A stretch of 64,000 nt of DNA from Paenibacillus guangzhouensis (GTDB taxonomy: Bacteria > Bacillota > Bacilli > Paenibacillales > Paenibacillaceae), in NCBI RefSeq assembly GCF_009363075.1, contig NZ_CP045293.1, forward strand, positions 1,054,001 through 1,118,000, in the 5' to 3' direction. This document shows, piece by piece, positions 53,584 through 63,443 of the stretch; position 1 is the first letter of the stretch; every line of letters begins with the position of its first letter. The notes beneath the pieces were generated by a model. The model was not told where the DNA came from. It worked only from the letters and a program-made list of their open reading frames with translations, and searched no databases. The position numbers were made by a program, and so were the translations under genes.

Positions 53584-55170
53584 GTGAACGAGAAGTTTGT
53601 CCAGTATCGAGATAAAGTGACTCAATTCTGGGGTCAATTCGGGAAAAAGCAAAAAGTATTGTTTTTATCAGTAATCGGCATTCTGCTCGTCGTCATTGTC
53701 CTATTAACATATCAATTCTCGAAGGTGGAGTACGAGACTGCTTTCAGAGATTTGAATGAAGTCGATGCTGCAGCAGTGATGCAGAATTTGGATGCAAGCG
53801 GTATTCCTTACAAGCTTAGCGCCGATGGCAAATCGATCTCTGTTCCTAGCGCATCGGCTTCTAAAGTGAGAATTGATATCGCATCACAAGGGATCGTAAA
53901 GAACGGGTCTTTGGGTTTTGGTGCATTTACGGATAGCTCTTCGACATTCGGTTCTACGGATCGTGAGTTCGATGTGAAGTACAAAAATGCGCTCAATGGC
54001 GAAATTCAACAATTATTGAATCGGATGCAAGGTGTCAGTGATTCGAAAGTGGTTGTAAATTTACCGCGTGAAAGCGTCTTTGCAGGTATGGAAGAGCAAG
54101 AAGCTGCATCGGCGTCGGTGAGTCTTAAATTCAAGCCTGGTTATCGACCAAGTCAAGAATCTGTGGATTCCTACTTCAATCTCATTAAGACTGCTGTTCC
54201 TAATCTAGCACTAGATAACATCACCGTGACAAGTGATGAAGGTGAGTTGTTGTCTTCCATGAAGAACGGTAATGCAACGATGTCTAGCGCGATTGAAGAA
54301 CAAATGCAGATTCGTAAAAAATTCGAGAACGATGTTCGCTCCAGCGTGAAGCAGTTCTTAGGCCGCTGGTATTCTCCAGACAAAATTGAAGTGCTTGTCG
54401 GGGCGTCGATCAATTTCGATAAGAAGAACTCTGAACAAAAACTTGTTGAACCTGTAAATAAAGACGAGATCAAAGGGATAGAAATCAGTGTTCAAGAATC
54501 TCAAAAAACTTACAGCGGCAAAGATAGTCAAGCTGGCGGGGTTGCTGGGACAGGAGCACAAGAAATCCCAGGTTACCCTGGTAGTGACAATAGCGGTCAG
54601 TCAAATTCGGAAGAAAGCTCCAAAACGACCAACTATGATGTGAATCGTATCACGAACCAAATTCAATCCAGTCCGTTTTCGGTTAAAGATTTGAGCGTCA
54701 ATGTTGCAATCGAACCGCCTAATGGTGATCTAGCGGCCTTTACGCCGGAGAAGAAGAAAGAAATTGAGACGATGCTTGTCAATTTCGTTCGTTCGAAGCT
54801 AGCAGATTCAGGTCTTGATTATTCAGACGATGTATTAGCCAAAAAGGTTTCAGTTATTGCACAAAATTTTGGTTCGACAGCTGCAGCAGCGGAAAAAGCG
54901 ACATTAACCAACACATTATGGATTGGTGGAGGGGTGCTTGCTCTAGCATTACTCGCTGGGATCGGATTCATGGTGTATCGACGCAAAAAGAAACAGCAGG
55001 AAGAGTTCGAAGATATTCCGTTACAACCAGCAATGGAATTCCCTTCGATTGATCTTGATAATGTAACGAATGAGAACCAAGTTCGAAAACAATTAGAAAC
55101 CCTTGCCAAGAAAAAACCAGATGAGTTTGTTAATTTGTTACGTTCTTGGTTAGCAGATGAATCGAGGTGA
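53584..55170 (+). CDS. fliF: Flagellar MS-ring protein FliF
   Basis: FliF forms the membrane ring that houses the export gate. A membrane helix (about 24-43) follows a basic start; the ring-building domains contain LNEVDAAAVMQNLDASGIPY, FDVKYKNALNGEIQQLLNRM and VVNLPRESVF. A low-complexity linker (about 315-350) precedes the second helix (about 443-463), and the C-terminal FliG-binding tail ends in PDEFVNLLRSWLADE. The 528 residues start at GTG 53584. Confidence 0.96.
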   Translation: MNEKFVQYRDKVTQFWGQFGKKQKVLFLSVIGILLVVIVLLTYQFSKVEYETAFRDLNEVDAAAVMQNLDASGIPYKLSADGKSISVPSASASKVRIDIASQGIVKNGSLGFGAFTDSSSTFGSTDREFDVKYKNALNGEIQQLLNRMQGVSDSKVVVNLPRESVFAGMEEQEAASASVSLKFKPGYRPSQESVDSYFNLIKTAVPNLALDNITVTSDEGELLSSMKNGNATMSSAIEEQMQIRKKFENDVRSSVKQFLGRWYSPDKIEVLVGASINFDKKNSEQKLVEPVNKDEIKGIEISVQESQKTYSGKDSQAGGVAGTGAQEIPGYPGSDNSGQSNSEESSKTTNYDVNRITNQIQSSPFSVKDLSVNVAIEPPNGDLAAFTPEKKKEIETMLVNFVRSKLADSGLDYSDDVLAKKVSVIAQNFGSTAAAAEKATLTNTLWIGGGVLALALLAGIGFMVYRRKKKQQEEFEDIPLQPAMEFPSIDLDNVTNENQVRKQLETLAKKKPDEFVNLLRSWLADESR

Positions 55171-55175
55171 CATAG

Positions 55176-56201
55176 GTGGCAAGAAATCAGAATCAAGGCT
55201 ATCAAGTGTTAACAGGGCGTCAGAAAGCGGCGATTCTGCTCATTTCTCTCGGTCCGGAAGTATCGGCACAAATTTTTAAACATTTAAGAGAAGATGAAAT
55301 CGAACAACTTACGCTAGAGATTGCGAATATGCGCAAAGTGGATAGTACGGAAAAGGAATCCATTCTAGCGGAATTCCATCAGATTTGTCTCGCTCAAGAA
55401 TATATTACGCAGGGCGGTATCACTTATGCGAAGGAGATACTAGAGAAAGCGCTTGGTTCGCAAAAAGCGATTGAAGTCATTAATCGATTGACGGCGACGT
55501 TGCAAGTTCGTCCATTTGACTTCGCGCGTAAAGCAGATCCAGCACAAATCTTGAACTTCTTGCAGAACGAAAATGCTCAGACCATTGCATTAGTATTATC
55601 CTATTTGCAATTCGAACAGGCTGCTGTCATTCTATCTTCGTTGCCGCAAGAGAAGCAGGCTGAAGTTGCAAGACGCGTTGCGATTATGGACAGTACATCA
55701 CCAGAAGTGATTAGTCAGGTTGAACGTGTCCTTGAACAGAAGCTATCTTCGACGGTTACGCAGGATTACACAAATGCTGGCGGGATCGAGTCGATCGTAC
55801 AAATCCTTAACGGGGTTGACCGTGGTACAGAGAGAACGATTTTGGATTCCTTGGAAATTCAAGATCCAGAGCTTGCAGAAGAGATCAAGAAACGGATGTT
55901 CGTCTTTGAAGATATTGTTAATGTCGATAATCGTTCCATTCAGCGTATTATTCGCGATATTGAGAACTCCGACTTACAGCTTGCGCTTAAAGTGGCGAGT
56001 GAAGAGGTACGTGATGTTATTTTCCGGAATATGTCCAAGCGGATGGCGGATACATTCAAGGAAGAAATGGAATTCATGGGACCTGTGCGATTGCGTGACG
56101 TTGAGGAAGCTCAGACCCGCATCGTAGCAACGATTCGCCGTCTGGAAGAAGCCGGAGAGATTATTATCGCTCGCGGTGGAGGAGATGATATCATTGTCTA
56201 A
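55176..56201 (+). CDS. fliG: Flagellar motor switch protein FliG
   Basis: FliG is the rotor protein that contacts the stators. The N-terminal FliF-binding part (LTGRQKAAILLISLGPEVS), the middle EHPQ-like region and the C-terminal torque domain with charged residues (FVFEDIVNVDNRSIQRI, KRMADTFKEEMEFMGPVR) are present. The 341 residues begin at GTG 55176 after GAGGTGA. It overlaps fliH by 8 bp. Confidence 0.96.
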   Translation: MARNQNQGYQVLTGRQKAAILLISLGPEVSAQIFKHLREDEIEQLTLEIANMRKVDSTEKESILAEFHQICLAQEYITQGGITYAKEILEKALGSQKAIEVINRLTATLQVRPFDFARKADPAQILNFLQNENAQTIALVLSYLQFEQAAVILSSLPQEKQAEVARRVAIMDSTSPEVISQVERVLEQKLSSTVTQDYTNAGGIESIVQILNGVDRGTERTILDSLEIQDPELAEEIKKRMFVFEDIVNVDNRSIQRIIRDIENSDLQLALKVASEEVRDVIFRNMSKRMADTFKEEMEFMGPVRLRDVEEAQTRIVATIRRLEEAGEIIIARGGGDDIIV

Positions 56202-57033
56202 TTTGATCAAATCATCTCAATATGTCGCGGTGAAAGATTTGAAGTATATTGAGAAAATTCAATATGCGCAAGGTCTCTCACCGGAGATGGCTATCGTAGA
56301 CGAGAGCGAAGTTCAAGCGAAGAGAGAAGCTGAATACGAGAAGATTCGTAAACAAATTATGGATGAAGCAGCGTTCGTGGCGGAAGAGGAAGTGCGACAT
56401 GCCACGGATGAAGCTGAACGCATCGTTGAGGCTGCAAAAGCTGAAGCCGAAGAATGGTGGCAAGAGAGGCGTCAAGAGGACGAGCAGCTCATCGAGATGT
56501 CGAAGCTAGATGGTTTTGAACGAGGTTATCAGGAAGGGCTGGAGCAAGCACAGGAGGCTACACGTCAGCAAGTGGAGCAAATGCTTGCAGAAGCCAAAGC
56601 AATACTCGAACAGGCCTATCTTGCCAAGGATCAAATCATTCAAGAGGCGGAGCCTTTTCTCGTGAATTTAAGTTGTGCGATTGCTGAGAAAATCGTAGAC
56701 AAGCATCTATCCATGGAACAAGATTACGCCGTGGAATTAATTCGTAAGCAATTAACACGGAAGAGAGAACAGGGAATGATCACGCTTTGCGTGGCGCCAG
56801 AACATCTGGCATTCGTCCAGGCTGCTCGGGAGGAATTAATTCTATCCATTGATTCTCAAGCTGAGCTGCAAATTCTTCCGGATTCTTCCGTAACCGACTG
56901 GGGATGTGTGATTCGATCCTCTTATGGAAGCATCGATGCACGAATTGATACACAACTCACAGAAGTTAAGAAACATTTGCTTCAAATTGCACTGCATCAG
57001 GATGATCGCTCGCAGGAGGATGATCATGCTTAA
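56194..57033 (+). CDS. fliH: Flagellar assembly protein FliH
   Basis: FliH regulates the export ATPase FliI. The long N-terminal coiled coil is rich in Glu/Ala/Lys (AKREAEYEKIRKQIMDEAAF), and the C-terminal domain contains LSCAIAEKIVDKHLSMEQD and WGCVIRSSYGSIDARIDTQL. TTG 56194, 6-8 bases after GGAGGAGATGA, is preferred over GTG 56176, giving 279 residues. It overlaps the 3' ends and starts of both neighbours. Confidence 0.9.
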   Translation: MSNLIKSSQYVAVKDLKYIEKIQYAQGLSPEMAIVDESEVQAKREAEYEKIRKQIMDEAAFVAEEEVRHATDEAERIVEAAKAEAEEWWQERRQEDEQLIEMSKLDGFERGYQEGLEQAQEATRQQVEQMLAEAKAILEQAYLAKDQIIQEAEPFLVNLSCAIAEKIVDKHLSMEQDYAVELIRKQLTRKREQGMITLCVAPEHLAFVQAAREELILSIDSQAELQILPDSSVTDWGCVIRSSYGSIDARIDTQLTEVKKHLLQIALHQDDRSQEDDHA

Positions 57034-58339
57034 TGCGGACCGATACATAGAACATTTGAAACACATCGATCCCATTCGCGTGAATGGGAAGGTAACGCAG
57101 GTCATTGGGTTAACGGTTGAATCGGAAGGACCGGATGCGAGCATCGGAGAAGTCTGCTACATCTATCCTACGAAGGCAGCGCAACCTCTAAAGGCTGAAG
57201 TTGTTGGTTTTCGTGATAATAAAGTTATCCTCATGCCGCTCGGTGAACTCCACTCGATCGGGCCTGGATGTGATGTGGTTGGTACAGGGAAGCCGCTAAC
57301 GGTTCAAGTTGGATCTGAGCTGCTCGGCAAAGTTCTGGACGGCCTTGGACAACCCCTTGATCAATCCCATCTACCAAGTCGTATGGCACACTATTCGACG
57401 CATAATGTACCATCCAATCCACTCAAGCGACCTCGTGTAGCGGAGCCGATTGGAACGGGAGTTCGTGCAATCGATGGATTGCTTACGATGGGGAAAGGCC
57501 AGCGTGTCGGTATTTTTGCCGGTTCAGGTGTAGGGAAGAGTACCTTGCTTGGTATGGTGGCACGGAATACATCAGCGGATGTCAATGTCATTGCATTAAT
57601 CGGGGAACGGGGTAGAGAGGTGCTCGATTTTATCGAACGCGACCTTGGACCTGAAGGGCTAGCTCGTTCAGTTGTTATTGTAGCGACTTCGGATCAACCA
57701 GCATTGATTCGAATAAAAGGCGCTTTAATCGCAACGACGATCGCAGAATATTTCCGTGATCGCGGATTGAATGTCATGCTGATGATGGACTCTGTGACGC
57801 GTTATGCGATGGCGATGCGTGAAGTTGGACTTGCGATCGGCGAACCGCCAGCGACACGTGGATATACTCCATCGGTTTTTGCGAGTCTACCGAAACTGCT
57901 AGAGCGTGCAGGTACAGGGCCTACAGGATCAATCACCGCGTTCTACACGGTTCTGGTGGATGGGGATGACATGAATGAACCTATCGCCGATGCTGTACGG
58001 GGGATCCTCGATGGTCATATCGTGCTGAATCGTTCCATTGCACATAAAGGACATTTTCCTGCGATTGACGTTATGGCGAGCATTAGTAGGGTTATGAAGG
58101 ACATCGTGGATTCTGAACATACGAGTGCAGCGGAGAATTTGAAGCGTCTGCTCGCGGTATACAAAGAATCGGAAGATCTTATTAATATTGGTGCTTATCA
58201 GCGCGGTTCCAATGCTCAAATTGATATGTCGCTTGAGTATATTGAAGCGATTTGGAGTTATACGAAGCAAAAGGTCGATGAGAAAGTCACTTATCAGGAT
58301 GCGCATGAACAGTTAGTCATGCAATTCGGAGCGAGTTAA
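57026..58339 (+). CDS. fliI: Flagellar export ATPase FliI
   Basis: FliI powers export of rod, hook and filament subunits. It is an F1-beta-like ATPase: Walker A IFAGSGVGKSTLLGM (about residue 165), VALIGERGREV-like ALIGERGREVLDF, Walker B LNVMLMMDSVTRYAMA, and GEPPATRGYTPSVFASLP. ATG 57026 is 6 bases after AGGAGG and gives the normal 437 residues; the longer frame from 56924 runs within fliH. It overlaps fliH by 8 bp. Confidence 0.96.
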   Translation: MLNADRYIEHLKHIDPIRVNGKVTQVIGLTVESEGPDASIGEVCYIYPTKAAQPLKAEVVGFRDNKVILMPLGELHSIGPGCDVVGTGKPLTVQVGSELLGKVLDGLGQPLDQSHLPSRMAHYSTHNVPSNPLKRPRVAEPIGTGVRAIDGLLTMGKGQRVGIFAGSGVGKSTLLGMVARNTSADVNVIALIGERGREVLDFIERDLGPEGLARSVVIVATSDQPALIRIKGALIATTIAEYFRDRGLNVMLMMDSVTRYAMAMREVGLAIGEPPATRGYTPSVFASLPKLLERAGTGPTGSITAFYTVLVDGDDMNEPIADAVRGILDGHIVLNRSIAHKGHFPAIDVMASISRVMKDIVDSEHTSAAENLKRLLAVYKESEDLINIGAYQRGSNAQIDMSLEYIEAIWSYTKQKVDEKVTYQDAHEQLVMQFGAS

Positions 58340-58386
58340 TCGTTACATTTACAGTTACGATGAAATTGAGGTAAGGAGTGCTGAAA

Positions 58387-58833
58387 ATGGCAGTGCGGTT
58401 TCATTACCCTTTTCAAAAAGTGGTTGATCTGAAAGAAAGTGAAAAAACGCAGGCGGAATGGGTACTCTCTGCATCGATCGGTAAGCTGCAACAAGTTACT
58501 TCCGTCCTACATCAATTGGAATCTGAGAAAGAGAATGCGTTAGAGTCTATCCAAGAAGCGACGGTGGCTTGTTGTGTATCGAGTCTACAATCGATGCAGA
58601 CTTATCTTAGTCGGATCGAGCAATCCATTCGGAATCAATTGAAGGATGTTCAAGTGGCAAAGACCGATGTCGAACGTAATCAATTGCATTTGACAGACAA
58701 AATGAAAGATGAGCAAGTGTGGCAACAAGCGAGAGAAAGAGCTAAAGAACGGTTTCGTTATGAAATGCAGCTTCGCGAGCAAAATGAGCTTGATGAAATG
58801 GCGACCGTGCGCTTTTCCTTGTCGGCTCGTTAA
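58387..58833 (+). CDS. fliJ: Flagellar export chaperone FliJ
   Basis: FliJ is a coiled-coil protein in the centre of the FliI ring. The 148 residues are almost all helical with heptads (VDLKESEKTQAEWVLSASIG) and end in EQNELDEMATVRF, as in family members. ATG 58387 is 8 bases after AAGGAG. The sequence is weakly conserved, so position between fliI and motE supports the call. Confidence 0.9.
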   Translation: MAVRFHYPFQKVVDLKESEKTQAEWVLSASIGKLQQVTSVLHQLESEKENALESIQEATVACCVSSLQSMQTYLSRIEQSIRNQLKDVQVAKTDVERNQLHLTDKMKDEQVWQQARERAKERFRYEMQLREQNELDEMATVRFSLSAR

Positions 58834-58892
58834 CGCTTGAATGATCTCACTGGCGTTCTAAGAGATCGTTGATTCGAGAAGGAGAGATCGGT

Positions 58893-59828
58893 TTGAAAGA
58901 AGCGGATATCGAGAAAAGTTCATACAGTGGGTTTGAACGATTTTTGTTTTTTGTGACACCCATCATTTTTACAATTGTATTGTTATTCGTGTTGCTGGCG
59001 TTATTCAATTTCCCAGTTCGTAATACGATCCTTGAGATTGCTCAGAAAATCCCGATTGTTAACCAGTTCGTACCTGAACCGTCATCCAAGACGGCGGTTC
59101 AAGGGGGAACAGACACGAACGCGAAGAATGACAATTTAGAGAAAAAAATCGAAGAATTGAATCAATTGCTAGCTGCCAAGGACGCAGAATTGAAGAAATC
59201 AACGGCATTAATTGATCAGAAGGATCAAGAGATTACGACATTGAAAGATAACGTCGCTCAGACAGAACAGAAGTTTGAAGAGAAGAAACAAACCGACGAA
59301 GCCTATCAAGCTCAGATTACGGGTCTAGCGAACATGTATGCGAAGATGCAGCCTTCCAAGGCAGCACCTGTCATGGAAAGCTTGACGCTCGACGAGCAAG
59401 TGCTGGTGCTCCAAGCGATGAAACCAAATGATCGTATTAAAATTCTAGAGAAAATGACACCGAAAGCCGCGGCGGATGCATCGATTCTATTGAAAGATGC
59501 ACAACCATCCGAGAATCTGGCGATCGCAGCAGTACAAGCGAGATTGAACAAACTTAAAAACGAGGAGAAGAACAAAGTCAAAGACAAGCTGGACAACGTT
59601 CAGTTGACTCAGACGTTCCGGAACATGACGCCTAAAAGCGCAGCTTCCCTCATTCTAGAAACCGCTAAAATTAGCGAGGACAAAGCATTGCTTATCCTCA
59701 AATCGATCGATGATTCGACGAGATCCCAGATCTTATCGGCCATGACAGAGAATAAAGACACAAAATCGAATAAAGATACGGCGGCCATTGCTGCTAAGCT
59801 ATTATCCAAAATCATGCCAGCCAAGTAA
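58893..59828 (+). CDS. MotE/YlxF-like membrane protein with MgtE-N domain
   Basis: This matches the B. subtilis ylxF slot between fliJ and fliK. The 311 residues have one membrane helix (about 20-42), a coiled-coil segment rich in Lys/Glu (about 85-145), and a C-terminal MgtE-N-like module (YAKMQPSKAAPVMESL, LEKMTPKAAADASILL, and FRNMTPKSAASLILETA). MotE-type proteins have been linked to stator function or export in other bacteria. TTG 58893 follows AAGGAGAG. Confidence 0.85.
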   Translation: MKEADIEKSSYSGFERFLFFVTPIIFTIVLLFVLLALFNFPVRNTILEIAQKIPIVNQFVPEPSSKTAVQGGTDTNAKNDNLEKKIEELNQLLAAKDAELKKSTALIDQKDQEITTLKDNVAQTEQKFEEKKQTDEAYQAQITGLANMYAKMQPSKAAPVMESLTLDEQVLVLQAMKPNDRIKILEKMTPKAAADASILLKDAQPSENLAIAAVQARLNKLKNEEKNKVKDKLDNVQLTQTFRNMTPKSAASLILETAKISEDKALLILKSIDDSTRSQILSAMTENKDTKSNKDTAAIAAKLLSKIMPAK

Positions 59829-59857
59829 TCGTTCGTACTTGAAAGGAGGTGAAAAAG

Positions 59858-61273
59858 ATGGAAATGATGATTCAATCTACATCAGCTTCGATCAGTGCGA
59901 AATCGACGAATGTTTCGGCGACCAAGAGCGCGCCTAGCATGGATAAATCGGGTAATACCTTCGGACAAGTGCTTGGACAATCGATGAATGGACAAGAGGC
60001 AGCAAGTGGTACCGGGAACACGGCACCAGTAAACGTACAATCTTTGATAAAAAGTGCATTGGCGACAGATTCTACGGGAGAAATCAGTACTGATCAGCTG
60101 ATTGAAGCACTTATCGCTTCACTGCAACAATCGGACGGGGAGATTGAGAATAATCCCGATCTATTGAGTCAATTGCAAGAATGGATTAAGTTGGCCGACG
60201 AGCTTCTAGCCGTTCTCGCTAACCCTCAACTAATTGTACAGGAGCCATTGAATAACACAGCTGAAATCGATTTGGCTGCTGACCCAGCAACATTGCGTTT
60301 TGCGGTTCAAGATAGGCTCGTCCAGCTCGTCACCCTTGTCAAGACAGAGGGAGCAGCAGAGATGCAACCAGCAGCGCTCATGAACAAGTCGACGAGTGCG
60401 GAATTCTTACAAACATTGCAGTCGATGTTAGGTGAGATGACAGAGCAATCGAACGACACGACAGCGCCGAAACCAACGAATGCAGCTCGTCAAGCTACAC
60501 AGTTGATTCAAGCGCTGCAAGCGATCTTGAACAAAGGGAACGCAGTGAATACGGATGCGGTTAAGACGATGGAGCTTCTGTCAGCTCGTCCTATGCAACC
60601 GACAGCGATCGTAGGAAATCTTGTGAAGGTTTCATCCGAGAATCAAACAACATTACAACAAGCACAATCAACTTTGAATTCTTCAGGTGATCAATTAGGA
60701 ACGAATGCAGCATCTGACACAGATGCGTCACCGATTGTCACTGCTGGTCAGATGGCACTACGTGCTCATGATACAACGGTACTTCGGCCTGCGGCTCCTG
60801 TGATCCAAGCGCAGAACTTTGCACCTGAGATGAGCCAGTTCATTAAACAATTGGATATTGCGAAATTCAATGGCGTTTCGGAAGCTAAGATCATTCTGTT
60901 CCCTGAACATCTTGGTCAAGTGGACATTCGTATTACAGTTCAGAATGGTCACATTGTCGCACAGTTTATGACGGAACATGCAGCAGCCAAAGATATGTTG
61001 GATACACAGATGGCTCAGCTCCGTACTGCGCTTCAATCTCAGGGCTTACAAGTTGAGAAGCTTGAAGTAACACAGAACCAGAACCTTCACTCCCAAATGT
61101 TCCATGATGGACGTCAGTCGAATCGTGGACAAGCACAAGCGGAGCAGCAGAAGAATCAAGCAGCAGGTCAAGAAGATGGTTCGATCGGTCAATTACAATC
61201 GAATCTGCAAGAGGAACAAGCGATACGCCTGAATGGGCTAAGTCGAGGCAGTTCCTTCCATGCAACGGTGTAG
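59858..61273 (+). CDS. fliK: Flagellar hook-length control protein FliK
   Basis: FliK measures hook length and switches export specificity. The long N-terminal part is flexible (Ser/Thr/Gln/Asn-rich), and the C-terminal domain has the family core AKIILFPEHLGQVDIRITVQ and LRTALQSQGLQVEKLEV, then a Gln-rich tail. ATG 59858 follows AAAGGAGGTG; the earlier GTG at 59849 lies in that site. Length 471. Confidence 0.92.
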   Translation: MEMMIQSTSASISAKSTNVSATKSAPSMDKSGNTFGQVLGQSMNGQEAASGTGNTAPVNVQSLIKSALATDSTGEISTDQLIEALIASLQQSDGEIENNPDLLSQLQEWIKLADELLAVLANPQLIVQEPLNNTAEIDLAADPATLRFAVQDRLVQLVTLVKTEGAAEMQPAALMNKSTSAEFLQTLQSMLGEMTEQSNDTTAPKPTNAARQATQLIQALQAILNKGNAVNTDAVKTMELLSARPMQPTAIVGNLVKVSSENQTTLQQAQSTLNSSGDQLGTNAASDTDASPIVTAGQMALRAHDTTVLRPAAPVIQAQNFAPEMSQFIKQLDIAKFNGVSEAKIILFPEHLGQVDIRITVQNGHIVAQFMTEHAAAKDMLDTQMAQLRTALQSQGLQVEKLEVTQNQNLHSQMFHDGRQSNRGQAQAEQQKNQAAGQEDGSIGQLQSNLQEEQAIRLNGLSRGSSFHATV

Positions 61274-61293
61274 AAAGAGAGTAGGTGAATGCA

Positions 61294-61863
61294 ATGGCAA
61301 AAGATGTGGTCTCAACCTCGAATATGTGGCCGAACTATAGTCCAACGAATGTGGCGGCAGCAGCGAAGAAGGAGAAGAGCTCCCTCGGGAAGGATGATTT
61401 CTTCAAAATCTTGATTACGCAAATGACGAATCAGGATCCGACGCAGCCGCTCAATGACCGTGAGATGATCGCCCAGATGGCTCAGTTCTCCTCGGTAGAA
61501 CAATTAATGAACATTAATAAGCTGCTGACATCGATGCAGCAATCCCTTGGCTCTTCATCAGGTTTGATTGGGAAGCAGATCAGCTGGAAGACCGAAGGCG
61601 ATAAACCGGAGATCAAATCAGGTATCGTGGAATCTATCATTATCCGTGAAGGCGTACAATACGCCAAAGTTGGGTCTGATGAAATCCTGCTAAGCAAGAT
61701 TGATAAGATTGAGAATCCTGCAGATAAGACACCTCCAACGGATGAAACGAAGCCAGAACAGCCAAAACCTGACCAACCGAAGCCTGATGTACCTACGAAT
61801 GGCAACAGTGATCAACCTGAGGCGGACAAGCCTTCGAATCCAACTGGGGCTAGCGAATCATGA
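61294..61863 (+). CDS. flgD: Flagellar hook assembly scaffold FlgD
   Basis: FlgD caps the growing hook. The conserved N-terminal part is LGKDDFFKILITQMTNQDPT, then QFSSVEQLMNINK. A short beta segment follows, and the protein ends in a 45-residue Pro/Lys/Glu/Asp-rich tail (TKPEQPKPDQPKPDVP) that is likely disordered. The 189 residues begin at ATG 61294 after TAGGTGA. It overlaps the next gene by 4 bp (ATGA). Confidence 0.92.
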   Translation: MAKDVVSTSNMWPNYSPTNVAAAAKKEKSSLGKDDFFKILITQMTNQDPTQPLNDREMIAQMAQFSSVEQLMNINKLLTSMQQSLGSSSGLIGKQISWKTEGDKPEIKSGIVESIIIREGVQYAKVGSDEILLSKIDKIENPADKTPPTDETKPEQPKPDQPKPDVPTNGNSDQPEADKPSNPTGASES

Positions 61864-62240
61864 CGGATCGGATGACGGTTGGCCAGTTTTATACTGGCAA
61901 AATTGCTCCTGCTGGGGTTAGGCCACAAACAGGACGCCCATCAAACGTCAATGATGGAAGCTTTGAAGAGATCCTTCAAAGTAATTTTGTAAGGTTCAGC
62001 CAGCATGCCGAAATGCGTCTGCGCCAAAGAGGGATTCAAATGGGCCCAGAGCAGTTATCGAAGTTAGAGACAGCGATCGATAAGGCAGCGGCTAAAGGGG
62101 CGAAGGAATCACTCGTTCTCTTGCCAGATACGGCTCTGATTGTGAACATTAAGAATCGAATGGTTGTAACGGCAATGGACCAATCATCCATGAAGGACCA
62201 TGTGTTCACACAAATTGATAGTGCAATCGTTCTGACATAA
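61860..62240 (+). CDS. Flagellar operon protein (TIGR02530-type)
   Basis: The 126-residue protein belongs to a conserved family encoded in Firmicute flagellar operons, recognisable from FVRFSQHAEMRLRQRGI, KGAKESLVLLPDTALIVNIK and NRMVVTAMDQSSMKDHVFTQ. The role is unknown; it may assist hook assembly given its place between flgD and the hook gene. Start ATG 61860 overlaps the flgD stop by 4 bp. Confidence 0.85.
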   Translation: MTDRMTVGQFYTGKIAPAGVRPQTGRPSNVNDGSFEEILQSNFVRFSQHAEMRLRQRGIQMGPEQLSKLETAIDKAAAKGAKESLVLLPDTALIVNIKNRMVVTAMDQSSMKDHVFTQIDSAIVLT

Positions 62241-62337
62241 AGTGGGCTGGACCTAATCAGGAGGCCTAGGATTGCGGATCGACCGAAGCAATCTATGTAT
62301 GACAAAGATACGATTAGAATGAGGAGGATATCTATTC

Positions 62338-63159
62338 ATGCTAAGATCGATGTATTCTGGAGTATCCGGTATGCGCGGATTTCAGACGAAACTTGATGTC
62401 ATCGGTAACAACATTGCGAACGTGAATACGGTTGGATTTAAATCAGGCCGTGTCATGTTTAAAGATATTATGAGTCAAACGGTTGGCGGCGCATCTGCTC
62501 CGAACGATGCAGGTCAAGGCGGTATCAACCCGAAACAAATCGGCCTTGGGGTAACCGTTGGTTCGATCGATACGATCCATCTTGGCGGAAGCGCGATGAC
62601 AACGAACCAGCCGCTTGACCTCCGCATTGACGGCGATGGATTCTTTGCTGTTCAGCTTGGAGATGATCAAGAACAGCCATTTTTGACGCGTGCAGGTAAT
62701 TTCCATATTGATGCGAATCGCAACATTGTGACAGGAGACGGGATGAGAGTCGTTGCATCCGGCGGTGGTCCGATTGAACCTTTAGAAGACACTGTTACAG
62801 GACTTACGATAGCGCAAGATGGAACGCTGATGCTAGCGATGAATGACGGAACCATTCAACAAGGACCGAAGATTGGTATCGTTAAGGTTGTCAATCCAGA
62901 GGGTCTTGAGAAAATCGGCGGGAACCTGTATCGCATGACAGCGAATGCGAATCCGGATGGTGCGCTCGAAGTTGTTGATGCGAACAGCACGGAAGCAGGA
63001 ACGGGTGCAATTATTTCAGGACAATTAGAAATGTCCAACGTTGAATTGACAGCTGAATTCACGGAGATGATCGTTGCGCAGCGCGGTTTCCAAGCTAACT
63101 CCCGGATCATCACAACTTCGGACGAAGTTCTGCAAGAGGTTGTTAACTTGAAACGATAA
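62338..63159 (+). CDS. flgG: Flagellar hook protein FlgE/FlgG
   Basis: This is the hook or distal-rod subunit of the fla operon. LRSMYSGVSGMRGFQTKLDV, IGNNIANVNTVGFKSGR and the C-terminal MIVAQRGFQANSRIITTSDE are the conserved terminal helices. The middle holds a short beta domain. In B. subtilis the gene at this locus was called flgG and later recognised as the hook protein FlgE; the short length (273 aa) fits that protein. ATG 62338 follows GAGGAGG. Confidence 0.88.
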   Translation: MLRSMYSGVSGMRGFQTKLDVIGNNIANVNTVGFKSGRVMFKDIMSQTVGGASAPNDAGQGGINPKQIGLGVTVGSIDTIHLGGSAMTTNQPLDLRIDGDGFFAVQLGDDQEQPFLTRAGNFHIDANRNIVTGDGMRVVASGGGPIEPLEDTVTGLTIAQDGTLMLAMNDGTIQQGPKIGIVKVVNPEGLEKIGGNLYRMTANANPDGALEVVDANSTEAGTGAIISGQLEMSNVELTAEFTEMIVAQRGFQANSRIITTSDEVLQEVVNLKR

Positions 63160-63177
63160 GTTCCTATGATTAAGTAA

Positions 63178-63198
63178 CGGAGGGGAGATTCCCCTCCG
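63178..63198 (+). other. Hairpin between the hook gene and swrD
   Basis: CGGAGGGG-AGATT-CCCCTCCG is a perfect 8-bp GC-rich stem without a T run. It is more likely an RNA-stability or processing element than a terminator, because the operon continues. Confidence 0.5.
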
Positions 63199-63218
63199 CA
63201 TCTCACAGGAGGGTAGCC

Positions 63219-63443
63219 ATGATCTCACTTACGCGGTTCAACGGTTCCCAGGTATGGATTAACGCTTTACTTATAGAGAGTGTCGAAGAATCACCCGATA
63301 CATATATTACGCTCGTCACAGGTAAGAAAATCATCGTACTGGAGAAGTCAGCTGATATCATTCGTTTGATGAAAGATTACCTAAGCAGTATTGGTGTGCA
63401 AGGCGCGACCATCAAGTTTCAGCAAATGGAGGGACAATCATGA
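63219..63443 (+). CDS. swrD: SwrD/FlbD family protein
   Basis: SwrD (YlzI, FlbD) supports full flagellar power and swarming in B. subtilis. The 74 residues begin MISLTRFNGSQVWINALLIE and contain ESPDTYITLVTGKKIIVLEK, the whole of the family domain. ATG 63219 follows AGGAGGG. It overlaps fliL by 4 bp. Confidence 0.92.
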   Translation: MISLTRFNGSQVWINALLIESVEESPDTYITLVTGKKIIVLEKSADIIRLMKDYLSSIGVQGATIKFQQMEGQS